A DNA stretch of 64,000 nucleotides from NCBI RefSeq assembly GCF_963675165.1, contig NC_087392.1, forward strand, positions 5,463,442 to 5,527,441, written 5' to 3'. Of this stretch, positions 51,301-63,300 are shown piece by piece (position 1 is the stretch's first letter; the number at the start of each line of letters is the position of its first letter). The translations under genes were made by a program, and so were the position numbers. The notes under the pieces are model-generated. The model was not told where the DNA came from. It ran no database searches and was given only the letters and a program-made list of their open reading frames with translations. The stretch is from Halichondria panicea (taxonomy: Eukaryota; Porifera; Demospongiae; Suberitida; Halichondriidae).

Positions 51301-54300
51301 GAAACCAGGAGGACGTTAGTCCTGTCCACCTCGGTTGCCAAGGAGCGTTCGGGTCATACTCTACTGACTACGTGGAGGACGATGGTCCAGTTACTCTATC
51401 ACACGCCTCCCTTACCATCACCGACGGAGACAGCGGAGAGAACAGGATATTCACGGCTTTTGTTGAGATATTGAACCCGCAAGATGGCCCTTCTGAGAGA
51501 TTGGTACTTCAAGTATCACCAGAGCTCACCCTCCGTGGTCACCGCTTGTACATACCAGGCCCCACCTCCATCCAGGAGTTTGAAACTCTCCTCAGGAATG
51601 TCAGGTCAGTAAAAGTAACATGATTAACCATACGAAACATTTATCAGGTGCTCAATGTATTGTGCAATGTATTATATTAGCTTTCCTTACGTATTTAAGG
51701 AAATATTTATGGTGCTGTACACTTTAAATATAGCTTGAAATGGAATGCAGCTAGTAGTTTGATAGTATATTTTTGATTATTGTCTCCGCAAATATCACTG
51801 CAGGTATGAGCATGATGCACAGAGCTTCCCTGTAACCAATGACGAGCGTCAAGTTTCATTTATTGTCAATGATGGCTTCTTCAACTCCACGGCTGCTATT
51901 GCTTGCATCCGATTGGTGGATGCCAACGACAGCCCCGCCCTCATTCTGGGAGAGGAGGGTGCTGTTGATGTCATGGTATTGTATTCTGAAGGACAGGCGG
52001 AGCCTCTGTTACTGGCCCCTGACCTTACAATTACTGGTGGGCTACTAAAATAATTATAATTTATTGCTAATCTTGAAGAAAACAACTTGTAGAGTTTAAT
52101 TACAAGCCATTATAGAATTAGAGGGCTACTATATAGGAATAGACATGTCCTTGTAACGTGCATCTAACATTTATTTATATGTAGTATGATTCGGGTACTC
52201 TTTCAGCTGCCATAACTTGAATTCTGTGTGCTCGTCTTTCACTGTATACCTTTGTGTGCAGATGTTGACACGGATCTGATGTCTTCGGCAGTGGTGGTGC
52301 TCCCCGTGTTGCCAGGGGTTACTGAGTTTGAGACTCTAGTAGTGCTCAATCCACTGGACTTTACAGTTAGCAACGTCTCCGCTGGACAGCTGGTTCTACA
52401 GGCTCCTAATCTCATGGCAACAATCAGTGACTTCGAGACAGTCCTCAGAAGTGTTGCTTACTCGACAACCAGGGCTCTGAGGTATGCAATTAACAGACTG
52501 AAAATGTATTCTCTGCTTAATTGCCAAAAATTAATGTTTCCAGCCAACATTTACGTACTACAGTATAGCTATATACTGCGGCCGAAAAATTCTGCGAACA
52601 GCTGTACAAAGAGCTTCTGGGGATAATATTTCTGTGAATTAAACTTTCAACTGTTAAATTACGCGTGGTTAATAAATTATGCGGATAATATTTCTGCGTT
52701 TACTCATTCATTCGCAGAATTCGCAGAATTTTTGGGGCGCAGACATTTCTAGCTATACGGAACTTCTATTCCTATTTTACCATAATTTGATAGTTACATT
52801 ATCCATGCAGTTACCCTATAGCTAAGCTTGGTGCATACAATTCATTGCTAATAACAGATTATATGTCTCTAAACGTTCTTTTTCCCTACAGACCGTCCGA
52901 TGCTCCAAGAATGGCGACGTTTGTAGTTGCTGATCAGCTAGGCGGCCAAAGCAACCCTGCCACAGTAACCATCAATTTCAACACCATTGACAACCCTCCT
53001 GTCCTCGATCTCAATGGCCCCACTTCTCCTGGAAACAACTTCACCACTTCCTACACCGAGGGAGGTGTCCCTGTGCCAGTAAGTACACTACTCTGCATAC
53101 TATATCCATTGTAGAAGTAATAAGTCTGCGATAAGAGTAATAATAGGAGCTAAGTCTGGACATATTTTATTGTGTGAAGTGGAGTCATAATTATTATGTG
53201 AAGCCTAACACATCGTAAATGCATTTATTTTATGGGGCATTATTATACACCTGGTAGCTTTGCACACCTTATTGTGTACCCAGTGTACACATGTACTTCA
53301 GTTATACATTAATCACCCTACCCCCGCCCACTCACAGGTGACAGCTGATAGTCTCCGCATCACAGACGTGGACACACCCACTGTCAGTGCACTAGTGATC
53401 ATTCTACATGATCCCACAATTGGAGACGAATATAACTTCACCACAGTTTCCGGTCTCAGTCGATCTCAACAAATGAACGACACTGCACGTGTCATCACCT
53501 ATAGTGGACAACAGGATAGAGCTGTGTACGAGGATTTACTCCGATCTGTTCAATTCTTCAATAATCTCAACGAACCACAACCAGGACTTCGCCGAGTCAG
53601 CGTACAGGTGTTCACACCGTCTGATGTGATTGGAGGCTCCCTGTCCAGTAATGTTGCTAATATAAACATCCAGGTCCACCCACTTAACGATAACGCTCCT
53701 CAGTTTAGCCAGGACTTGTACAATGATGGTGTAGTCGAGAACTTGCCCTCAGGCACTTCTTTAGATGTCGTTGTGTCTGCTAGCGATGCAGATATCTATG
53801 GAGAGACGATGATAACTTATTTCATTGATGGTATAAACCCGTTTGTAACCATTCACCCGAGTACTGGTGTCATGACAACCCTACAACCACTCGATGCCGA
53901 GGATGGACTTATATTTGCTATAGTAGGTGCCACAGACAATGACAACACTCCCAGTCCTCGGACCTCACTTGCTCTTGTCACTATACAAGTCTTGGATGAG
54001 AACGATCAAGTTCCAACTTTTGATAGGAGGGATTATATTGTGACGATACCTGAAGATCAACCAATCGGAAGTGTGGTTTTGTCGGTATCTGCTAACGACA
54101 CCGATGTATTACCTGAGAATTCTATGATCTCATTTCAAATTCAGATTCCTGAAATACCAAGTTCCGGTTCTGGACTGGAACCATCTATTACACCGATTGA
54201 GAACCTACCATTTGATATCAAGACTGCCACAGGAAACATTTCACTAACGTCAATTCTAGATGCTGAACTTACAACTCTATACAGTTTTGAAGTTATCGCC

Positions 54301-57300
54301 ATTGATTCCGGTACACCCGCTCTAACTGGTACTGCTAGTGTCGTCATAAATGTGGAAAATCGAAATGACAACCCACCCCAATTTTCCGCTGTCAACTACA
54401 CCGTGTCTCTTCCTGAGGATACCCCAACATTCTCTATGATATTGTTAGTCTCAGCAACTGATGCTGATATTGGAAACAGTGGTCTGGTATACTCTCTGCT
54501 TGATACAGAACATTTTTCTGTCAACGCATCCTCCGGTGTCGTCTCTCTGATATTGCCGCTAGATTTTGAAACGCAGCAGAGGTACAACTTCACCGTGATA
54601 GCCACTGACCGAGGAGTGCCTCCGTTGAGCAGCCGAGCTGATGTGGTAATCTCAGTAACTGGAATTAATGACAACTCACCGCAGTTTACTCCTGGGTCCT
54701 ACTCTTTCGAAGTACAAGAGAACTCGGAGTTTGAAGGGCAGGTGTTTGCACAAGATGGTGATGGAGATGCAATAACTTTTAACCTTGAAGACGATGCTTT
54801 TGAGATTGATGGCTCCACTATCCGAAACAAAGAGGGTGTGGTTTTAGACTTTGAGGGTGTGAAATGGTATTCTTTGACCGTGTTTGCAACTGATGGTCAA
54901 CTTACATCATCGGCTAATGTCACAATCTCTATTCTCGACCAAAACGATCAACCACCAGTTTTTGCACAAGATGTACTTACAGTAGAGATTCTGGAATCGA
55001 GAAACATTGGATTCATAGTTGCCATTGTCAACGCTGTGGACAACGATACTGGCTCAAACGCTGAGATACGGTACAGCATAACAGCTGGAAACAATGATGG
55101 AGTATTTGCAATTGGAGCAAGCTCTGGCGTAATCTCACTCGAAAGAAGCCTTGACTTCGACACTATCCCTAACACTGATCAGTTCACTTTGACAGTCATG
55201 GCAACTAACACAGCACCCCCTGCTTTGTCCGATACAACTACCGTACAAATATCTATTGTGGATCAAAACGACCTTTCTCCTGTGCTTAGTATTGGCGTAT
55301 CTAATGTTGCGTTTGTTGAGAATTCTCCCCCTGTTCTATTTGCCTCAGGCATTGCCGTCATGGATGCTGACAGTGCCACGCATCAGTTGACTCAGTGCGA
55401 GGCTGTAATATCGAACAGCCCTTGTATTATGGATAATTGTAATGAGGATATCAGTATTGATGTATCTCTAGCCCTCAGTAGTAGTCTATTAGTGCTCGTC
55501 GGTAATGACTCCATTGAACTGTCGGGAGGTGCTAGCGAGGACGTATACATGGAGGTCCTCTCAACACTAACATACGGTAACACTGATGCTGAACCTATCC
55601 CTGGCCCTAGGGTGGTAGAGATTGTGTGTGCAGACGAACAATTCTTCAGTAACACTCTAAATATCACAATAACTGTTGAGTTAGTGAACGAATTCTGCCC
55701 TACACTGACTGCTTCCATGACAACCCTATCATACACTGAAGGAGAGGGTGAGCTGTTGCTAGGACTACAAGCTGGATTATCACTCACTGATAATGATCGC
55801 TATCCTCACAATACGCTTGAAGGGCTTCAAATCACTCTCGGTAATCGAATGGACTCTAACTTTGAAACAATCTCTGTTACAGCCTCTCCCAGCCTCACAG
55901 TAACCCCTAGTGATGCCGGCTCTGGTGATAGCTCGCTGTTTGAAGGAGACGATCAAACCATCACACTAAGTGGTCCAGCTACCATCCAAGACTTCATCGC
56001 AGCTCTACAATCGCTCTCTTATCAAAATAGCCAATCTGAGCCGACTCTTGGAACGAGAACAATATCGCTACTCCCAATGGATGCTACTCGTAGCTGTATC
56101 CCTCTTGAGCTAACTCTGACCATTACTCCAGTGAACGACAACCCACCTGACATTACGCTGACGCTATCCAATGCCGTGTCATACCTCGAAGGAAGTGGAC
56201 GACTCTACTTCGCTGAGGAGGCTGGCCTGGTTATCTCTGATCCTGATCACAACAACTTGTTCCTGATGCAGGCGGCTAGTGCTGTCCTGAATGGAGTATT
56301 GGATAATGGAATGGAAGTATTGGAATTCAATGATAGCTCATTTCCGGGTGGAGTCGATGTCACCACTGATGGTAAGTTCACTCACTCTATTGCATGTAGT
56401 TCATTTAGCATTACTGAGCATTCTTTAGTAAGGCAGGTACTAGCATTACTGAGTATTCTTTAGTAAGGCAGGTACTAGCATTACTGAGTATTGTTTAGTA
56501 AGGCAGGTACTAGCATTACTTTATAGTCTAATTAAGCCATACACCATGCAGGCATAACATACTGATACATACATTTCTTACTAGTTCATAATTAACGACA
56601 ATTACAATTGCCCCCACCTCCCTCCCACCCACACACAGGCACTACCGTACAGTTCATTGGATCAGCCAATACTTCCGCGTACCAAGACCTCCTACGCAGC
56701 TTGACCTACACTAACCTAGCAGCAGAGCCATTGCCTGGCAACCGTACCATAACCATCTCCGTATTCGATGGACTTCAAGAGGACATGACAGCAGTAATTG
56801 TGATCGTTGTCCCCAGTAACGATAATCTGATCAGTATCGAAGTGGTGATGCCTATGGTACAATATACGGAGGGTGATTTGAGCATACGCGTGGGAGACCT
56901 GAGTGGACTGACACTATCTGACGGAGATCTGGATGCTGTTGTCACGACGATGAGCTTTACCCTCTCCGGAATATCAGACAGTGAGAGTGAGTTCTTGGTA
57001 GTCGACACAGCAGCTATTGGAGGGAATGGACTCGTGAATGGAGTGAGTATCCTCCTGGATCAGACGAGTTCCCTTAGCAACTATCAGGTACTGCAAAACT
57101 AGCTTCTCTATACTTCCATCATCATACATTCACATTAATATTTTGTGTATTTAGAAACTTCATACTTATCGCAGAACTTTAATTATATACTATGTTACTC
57201 TACATGCAGACTGTTGTTAGTTCCCTACGCTACACGTACACTGCTACTGTGGAGGAGATACCCGGAGTACGTCAGGTGACCATCACAGCCTCTGACGGAG

Positions 57301-60300
57301 ACTTCACGGCCAGCGTGGTTGCCATGGTGCAGGTGGTGATACTCAACAACAACCCACCAGTTATTAGTCTGGAGGGACCGGTCAGTGCTGTGTTTGTGGA
57401 GGGCTCAACACTGCCTCTGCCTATAGGTATGTTTGTGTGCATAATAGTGTAGAATTTGTTGATCAAAATTAATTCAATGTACTGTTAGCATACATGTATA
57501 CACTTCACAATTATTGCATCTCCCCCCGCACACACACGCAGGCTCCATCTTCAATCCTACGATAATGGACCTGGACAACAACGATACATTCCTCATGCAG
57601 TCCGCCACTATTGCCTTGACAACGCCCCCTGATGGATCCAGCGAGATGCTAGACCTTCAGAGTGGAGTCATGGCAATCCTGCAGCAGCAGTACAACGTCA
57701 CAGTCAGTGGTGGTGAGTTGAAAGCATATCTACTACCCCGGCTTACCTTGTACTTTCAAATGTACATAAGTTGGTCCAATTGCAATGCTGCCTTTTTTAA
57801 TTTTCCACGAATTATGTCCTCACAGAGTAAGCAATAATGATGTAAGTATAATTATATTTATTTCGGACTAATGGAATTATTGTCACTATAGAGTTACAAT
57901 GTGTCACTAACCCCCCACCCCCTGTAGCTCCTGGCCACACCCTCACACTGAACGGAGGTGCGAGCATTAGCGTGTACCAACAAGCCCTCTCCGCTGTAAC
58001 CTATGGCAACCTAGCGGACGAACCAACCGATGATGTCATTAGAGAGGTGGTATTCTCTGTGTACGATGGAGTGCAGAACAGCAATGAGGTCATAGGTCAA
58101 ATCAACATCACTCTTGTCGATGACCAGCCTCTCGTACTCATGTGCGGCATTGGCATGGCAACATTCACCGAGGGATCGACTCTCCCCGTTGAACTTTCAC
58201 CGTCTCTCAATTTGATGGATGATGATGAGGATCATGTGATTTTATCGGCTAATATTGCCATTAGTAACCAACAAGCGGGAGATAGTATCCAGGTTGCATC
58301 AAGCTTGGCTGACTCTCTTGAGGTCATTAGCAATGGACAAGAAATCTTTATCAGTGGCGATGGATCTGCTGCTCAGTACGAGGTACGACTACCATAATTA
58401 TCGTGTTGAGTTTTTCGTTAGCAAAATAAAAATTATTATGGAATGTGTATTGCCTTGTAGTCATGATAGCAGATGCTATTATCACTGTTTGCGTGTCGTC
58501 AGTTCCATGCACCTTTTGAGACGTACCACTGCCCTCAGTACTGTCCCTACAATGCTCACACTATTGACCTCCATAGTTATTGATAGTACCATGGATGTGG
58601 ATTGTATGCAACTTATATACCACCTCTATATCCCTACAGACTCTATTGAGAACCCTCTCCTACGTAAGCACAACTGATGAGCCATCACCCATTACTCGTG
58701 TCCTCACTGTCACTGTCAGCAGTGACACTGATACTCAATCATGCCCCATCACGATCACTCTGTCTCTAATCAACGACAACACTCCCGTAGTAGACCTGAG
58801 TGGCTCTAACTCGCCATCGCAAAATCATTCCATCTCTTTGACCTACAATTTCTTCCGAGGTTCTGGTCAGGCAATTGCAACTAGAAATGCTACGATAACG
58901 GATATGGATGTTGATGGACGAGTGGCGTCTCTGAGAGTAGCACTGGAGGGGGGCAGAAGTGGGGACAGAGTGATCTTCCACAATAACAGGTGTCCAATGA
59001 ACGAGGAGCCACTCTGTCGGTAAGTACTTGTAGCAACGGTCTAGCAAGCACATTGAATTTAGAAATCAGAGAATATTAACTACTGTGGCTGTGGTTGAAT
59101 CATCACAATTATATTACATAACATGCCATGTAGGCAGATTTTGATAGCTACTTAATCTTAATCCTAACCACTATAATTATTTCCCTCCCCTCAGGCTATC
59201 TATGAATGAGTGTGAGTGTGGTCCTGATGTTGCACAGACTCTGACAACTGGTCAGGTGCTCTTCACTCGCTCTCAGTCCTACCTCGAGTTCACCAGTCAA
59301 GATATGAGCGTGGATCGTGCAATTTTCGAGTTCCTACTGCGACAGGTGGAGTTTGTACATGACACAACACGACCATCGACCAATCAATACTCAGCTTTAG
59401 TTCGTGTGAGCGTCTCCGATGGAGTTTTCACTAGTGTCGACTCTTTTACTCACGTCACCGTTACCGTTGACAACCAGCCGCCTCGTCTGACAATCAACGG
59501 ACAAGATACGCAAACTCTCACTCTTCTTGACGGAATGGACATCTACGATTTTGTACCGAGGGGTGTTGTGCAAATCCTCGAAGACAGCAACACAATTTCA
59601 AGCATCTCAATTGAGCTCACCAATCCTCAGCATTCGGAGGAAAGACTGCTCTTAAATACTGTGAGTCTACCCGACACTATATCTGGCTCTGTATCTGAGG
59701 ATGGGCTAACAATCACACTGACTGGTCCGGCCTCACCGATGGAGTTTGCTCAAGTTTTGCTGGACAATGGTGGTCGCCCTAACCCATTGCTGCAGTATAA
59801 CTACCCTCCTCTCAGCAGCATACTGCAGGGAGATGTACCTGACTTTACTCAGAGGTAACTAAACTTGTACTTCTTGCATGCAGCCCCCAATGATTTGCAA
59901 ACTGGCTTCTTGTTAAAATTGTGAGCTTATTAATTGCCTTATAGGGAAGAGTGCAGAACTCATGCATTAATTTGTTATTATGACGAGGCCATGTCAGCTA
60001 AAAATAATCATGGAAGCTTGTTTTAGCAGAATTGTATCACAATCCTGTATTATGATTACTGAGCTTATTGCCTTAGGGAAGAGTGCAGACTTATGCATTC
60101 ATTTATTTGTTTTTAACGAGGCCATGTCAGCTAAAAATGATCATGTATAGAATCGTATCACTTGTATTATTGTATCATTGTATTATGATTGCACTGCCCC
60201 CCTCACACACACACAGGGTGATACTGATGGTGGCCACAGATGGCGAAGGTTTGTCCGGACCTCCTCACACAAGCTTATTAGAGTTTGACCGAACATGCTC

Positions 60301-63300
60301 TGTATGGCGTAACCAAGGCGGCAACATGGGCAGGGTACTGCATGTGCCTAGAGACCTCCCTGACTACGCACGACTAGGTCTGTGCACGTCCGTGGAGATA
60401 GAGAGACTAGAGATTATGGAGAGTGATGATATCACCAGTCTGGACTTCATGCAAAACATCACTGTGAGTTAGCTAGAGACAGATGGCAGAAGCATAAAAA
60501 AATGTGCACCCATAATTCTTCCTCGTAATAATTATAGGGGAAAAAACGTAGTGGGTTGCCCATGGAGTATAGGAATGCTAGGTAGACGTCACTCAGCCAT
60601 TATTAGAGTTATGAAGTAGCTATACATGCTATAGTTAAATGCTGGATACACACTTAGGTCACAAATGTGGTGATAATTGGGTTTGCGATAATATTATGTT
60701 TTGCCAATGGTATAATCCAGGAAATTACATTATCAGAGTATAATACTCATACAATGTTGTGTGACCTCCCCCCTCTCTCTCTACCCCCCACAGTCTGTAC
60801 GAGACCTGATCCTCGGAGGGTTGGGCATCACCAACCTCACTGGACTGGAAAATCTCGGACGATTTGACGAGCTCTCAATTGTGAATAATATGTACCTCAC
60901 CACTCTGCGTACTCTGGGGGAGAACTTGCCCCCAGGCCATCGCTCCACCATCAACAATCTGGGACTACGAGACAACCCGCTACTGGTGGACGTGGACGGT
61001 CTTTGGTTTATTGAGCAAGTCAATGGTGAGTGTGAGCTTGTGCGTGTGGAGGAGGCGGGGGGAGCTTTGTGGTGCATGCCATACGTTACGTGTATCTAGT
61101 TAAAATAAAGTTCCTTTGCGCAGTTTGTATTAGATCCCTCTGAAATATTACTCCAACAGCAAGATGATTTACTTATTTCCATGTGTGCAGGTCTCCTGTC
61201 TCTTCAGAGCAGTGTCAGTCTGGCTGACTTCTCTGGCTTCGGTAACATCCAAGCCATAGGTACACTTGTCATTGCATTCCTAGGCAACAACATGGCGGAC
61301 CTAGACGGTTTCAACGCTCTACACCAAGCCTCCATGATCATACTCACCAGAAACTTAGTGAGTGACTATGTCCGTGTGGAAATAATGAATAAAGTAGTCG
61401 TAGAAAATCCAGTAATTGTTTTAGATAGCTAAGCTGATATCAATGGTTCGGGGAATCTTTCAGCTAATATAAATTCCGTGGATATGATCCAATGTTGATC
61501 GAAGGCTGTATTCGGTTTTCTGAAATGTGTGCTAATACATATCCTCTCCTTATGCAGGGTCTGCAAAGCGTGAGTGGTTTCCGTGGGTTACGCACAGTGG
61601 GCATGCTCCAAATCTCGCACAACCCTGATCTCGTTAGTATCGATGGACTTGCTGGACTTCAGACTATTAGCAATATGTACGTCAGCAATAACGTGCGACA
61701 CTGCTACGTGCTCAACCAACTCTCAACTGTGCAGTACTGGGAGGTCAGTAAATATAGCAATGTTTTTTAGCATTTGTTTTACTGTTATAATATCTCATTT
61801 GCTTACCACATAATGGCTTTACACAATCATAAAATTATATAGACACAATATATAAAACTAATACAGCCAGGTTGTAATGGACCCCAAAGTCTCCATAGCA
61901 TGTGTTTCAATTGGCCTCCTCTTTTTATAATGATATAATTATAGCCGCTGTTGGTCTGTCCAAGCGGCCACTATAAATTAATGCATTGTGTGCATGTACT
62001 GACCTTAACCTCCTCCCCACAGCAATTCACCCGGGGTATTGTCATCATCTCCCCTGAACCCACGACCGAGACCTGCACCTTCCCTCGCGAGTGTGACACC
62101 ACACTCATCAGCCCTTGTCTCAATAATGGCACCTGTATCGCCATGGAAACAACCGGCTCATATAACTGTTCCTGTGCCAGTGGATTTTTCGGTCAAGGTT
62201 GTCAATATTTTGATGCTTGCTCGCTAACTCCATGCGTTAATGGTGGTATCTGTCAAGTCGACATTTTGAACAAAAACCAATTCGTATGCACTTGTCCCGA
62301 AGGAACCACTGGAGAGATGTGCGAGGTATTGATTTCACCGTGTGCTTCCTCACCTTGTATGAACTTGGGCACTTGCATTGAACAAGAAGATGGGTTTGTG
62401 TGTGCGTGTGAGGGAGGATTTACCGGCCTTAACTGTGAAATGGATATAGACGTTTGCAGAAACAATACTTGTCTCAATGGTGGAACATGCAGCGAAGGAG
62501 ATGGTTTGGATTTCAGTTGTGAGTGTCTGCCTGAGTTCTCCGGTGAAGTGTGTGAGACGCAAGTTATCTTCTGTACTGAGAACTCTTGTGCAAATGGCGG
62601 GGCATGTAATGAACTAACAAACGGTTTCAACTGCTCTTGTACTATTGGCTATACTGGAGATAACTGTGAGATTGACATTAATGAATGTGACGTGGACTCA
62701 TGCAACAACAATGCCACTTGTGTAAACCTCCCTGGAAGTTATGCTTGTATATGCAAACCTGGATTTACTGGCCGGAGCTGTAACGTTGTTATCGATTTCT
62801 GTGCCAACACATCTTGTTCAGTGAATGGAAATTGTCGTTCTTTATCTGATGGATTTGTATGCGACTGCAATGCTGGTTATACCGGAGCGGCATGTGATGT
62901 AAATATCGACGAATGCGATCCTTCTCCATGCTTGAATAATGCCAACTGTACTGAGGGTATCAATGTCTTCATGTGTGTGTGTCAACCTGGATTCACAGGT
63001 CAATTCTGTCAAATAAACATTGATGATTGTACTAGTTCTCCGTGTGCAGAAGATGCCACTTGTCGAGATGATATAGACGATTTTATCTGCGAATGCCCAC
63101 CCGGTTTCTCTGGAAAATTATGCGATATTCAGACTGATTTCTGCCTTGATAACCCGTGCTTCAATGGCAACTGCAGCAGCATAGAGACAGTGTTTATGTG
63201 TACCTGCCCTCCTGGATGGACTGGTGATCGATGTCAGTATGCACTCAGCGTGGCAGTCAAGCTATCCTCGTGTGGTCTGTCCGGAGCTGCTGATATATTA

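Larger units (their letters stand above)
36892..51604 (+). other. 14,713-bp single exon of the giant adhesion gene
   Basis: Open across about 4,904 codons (residues about 1502-6405), entered at G|AG after ATGCAG and left at AATGTCAG|GTCAGT. It holds, in order: six non-classical repeats, twelve EC repeats, a LamG-like domain, five non-classical, seven EC, three non-classical, two EC, and two non-classical repeats, the last spanning the exon end. Confidence 0.95.
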
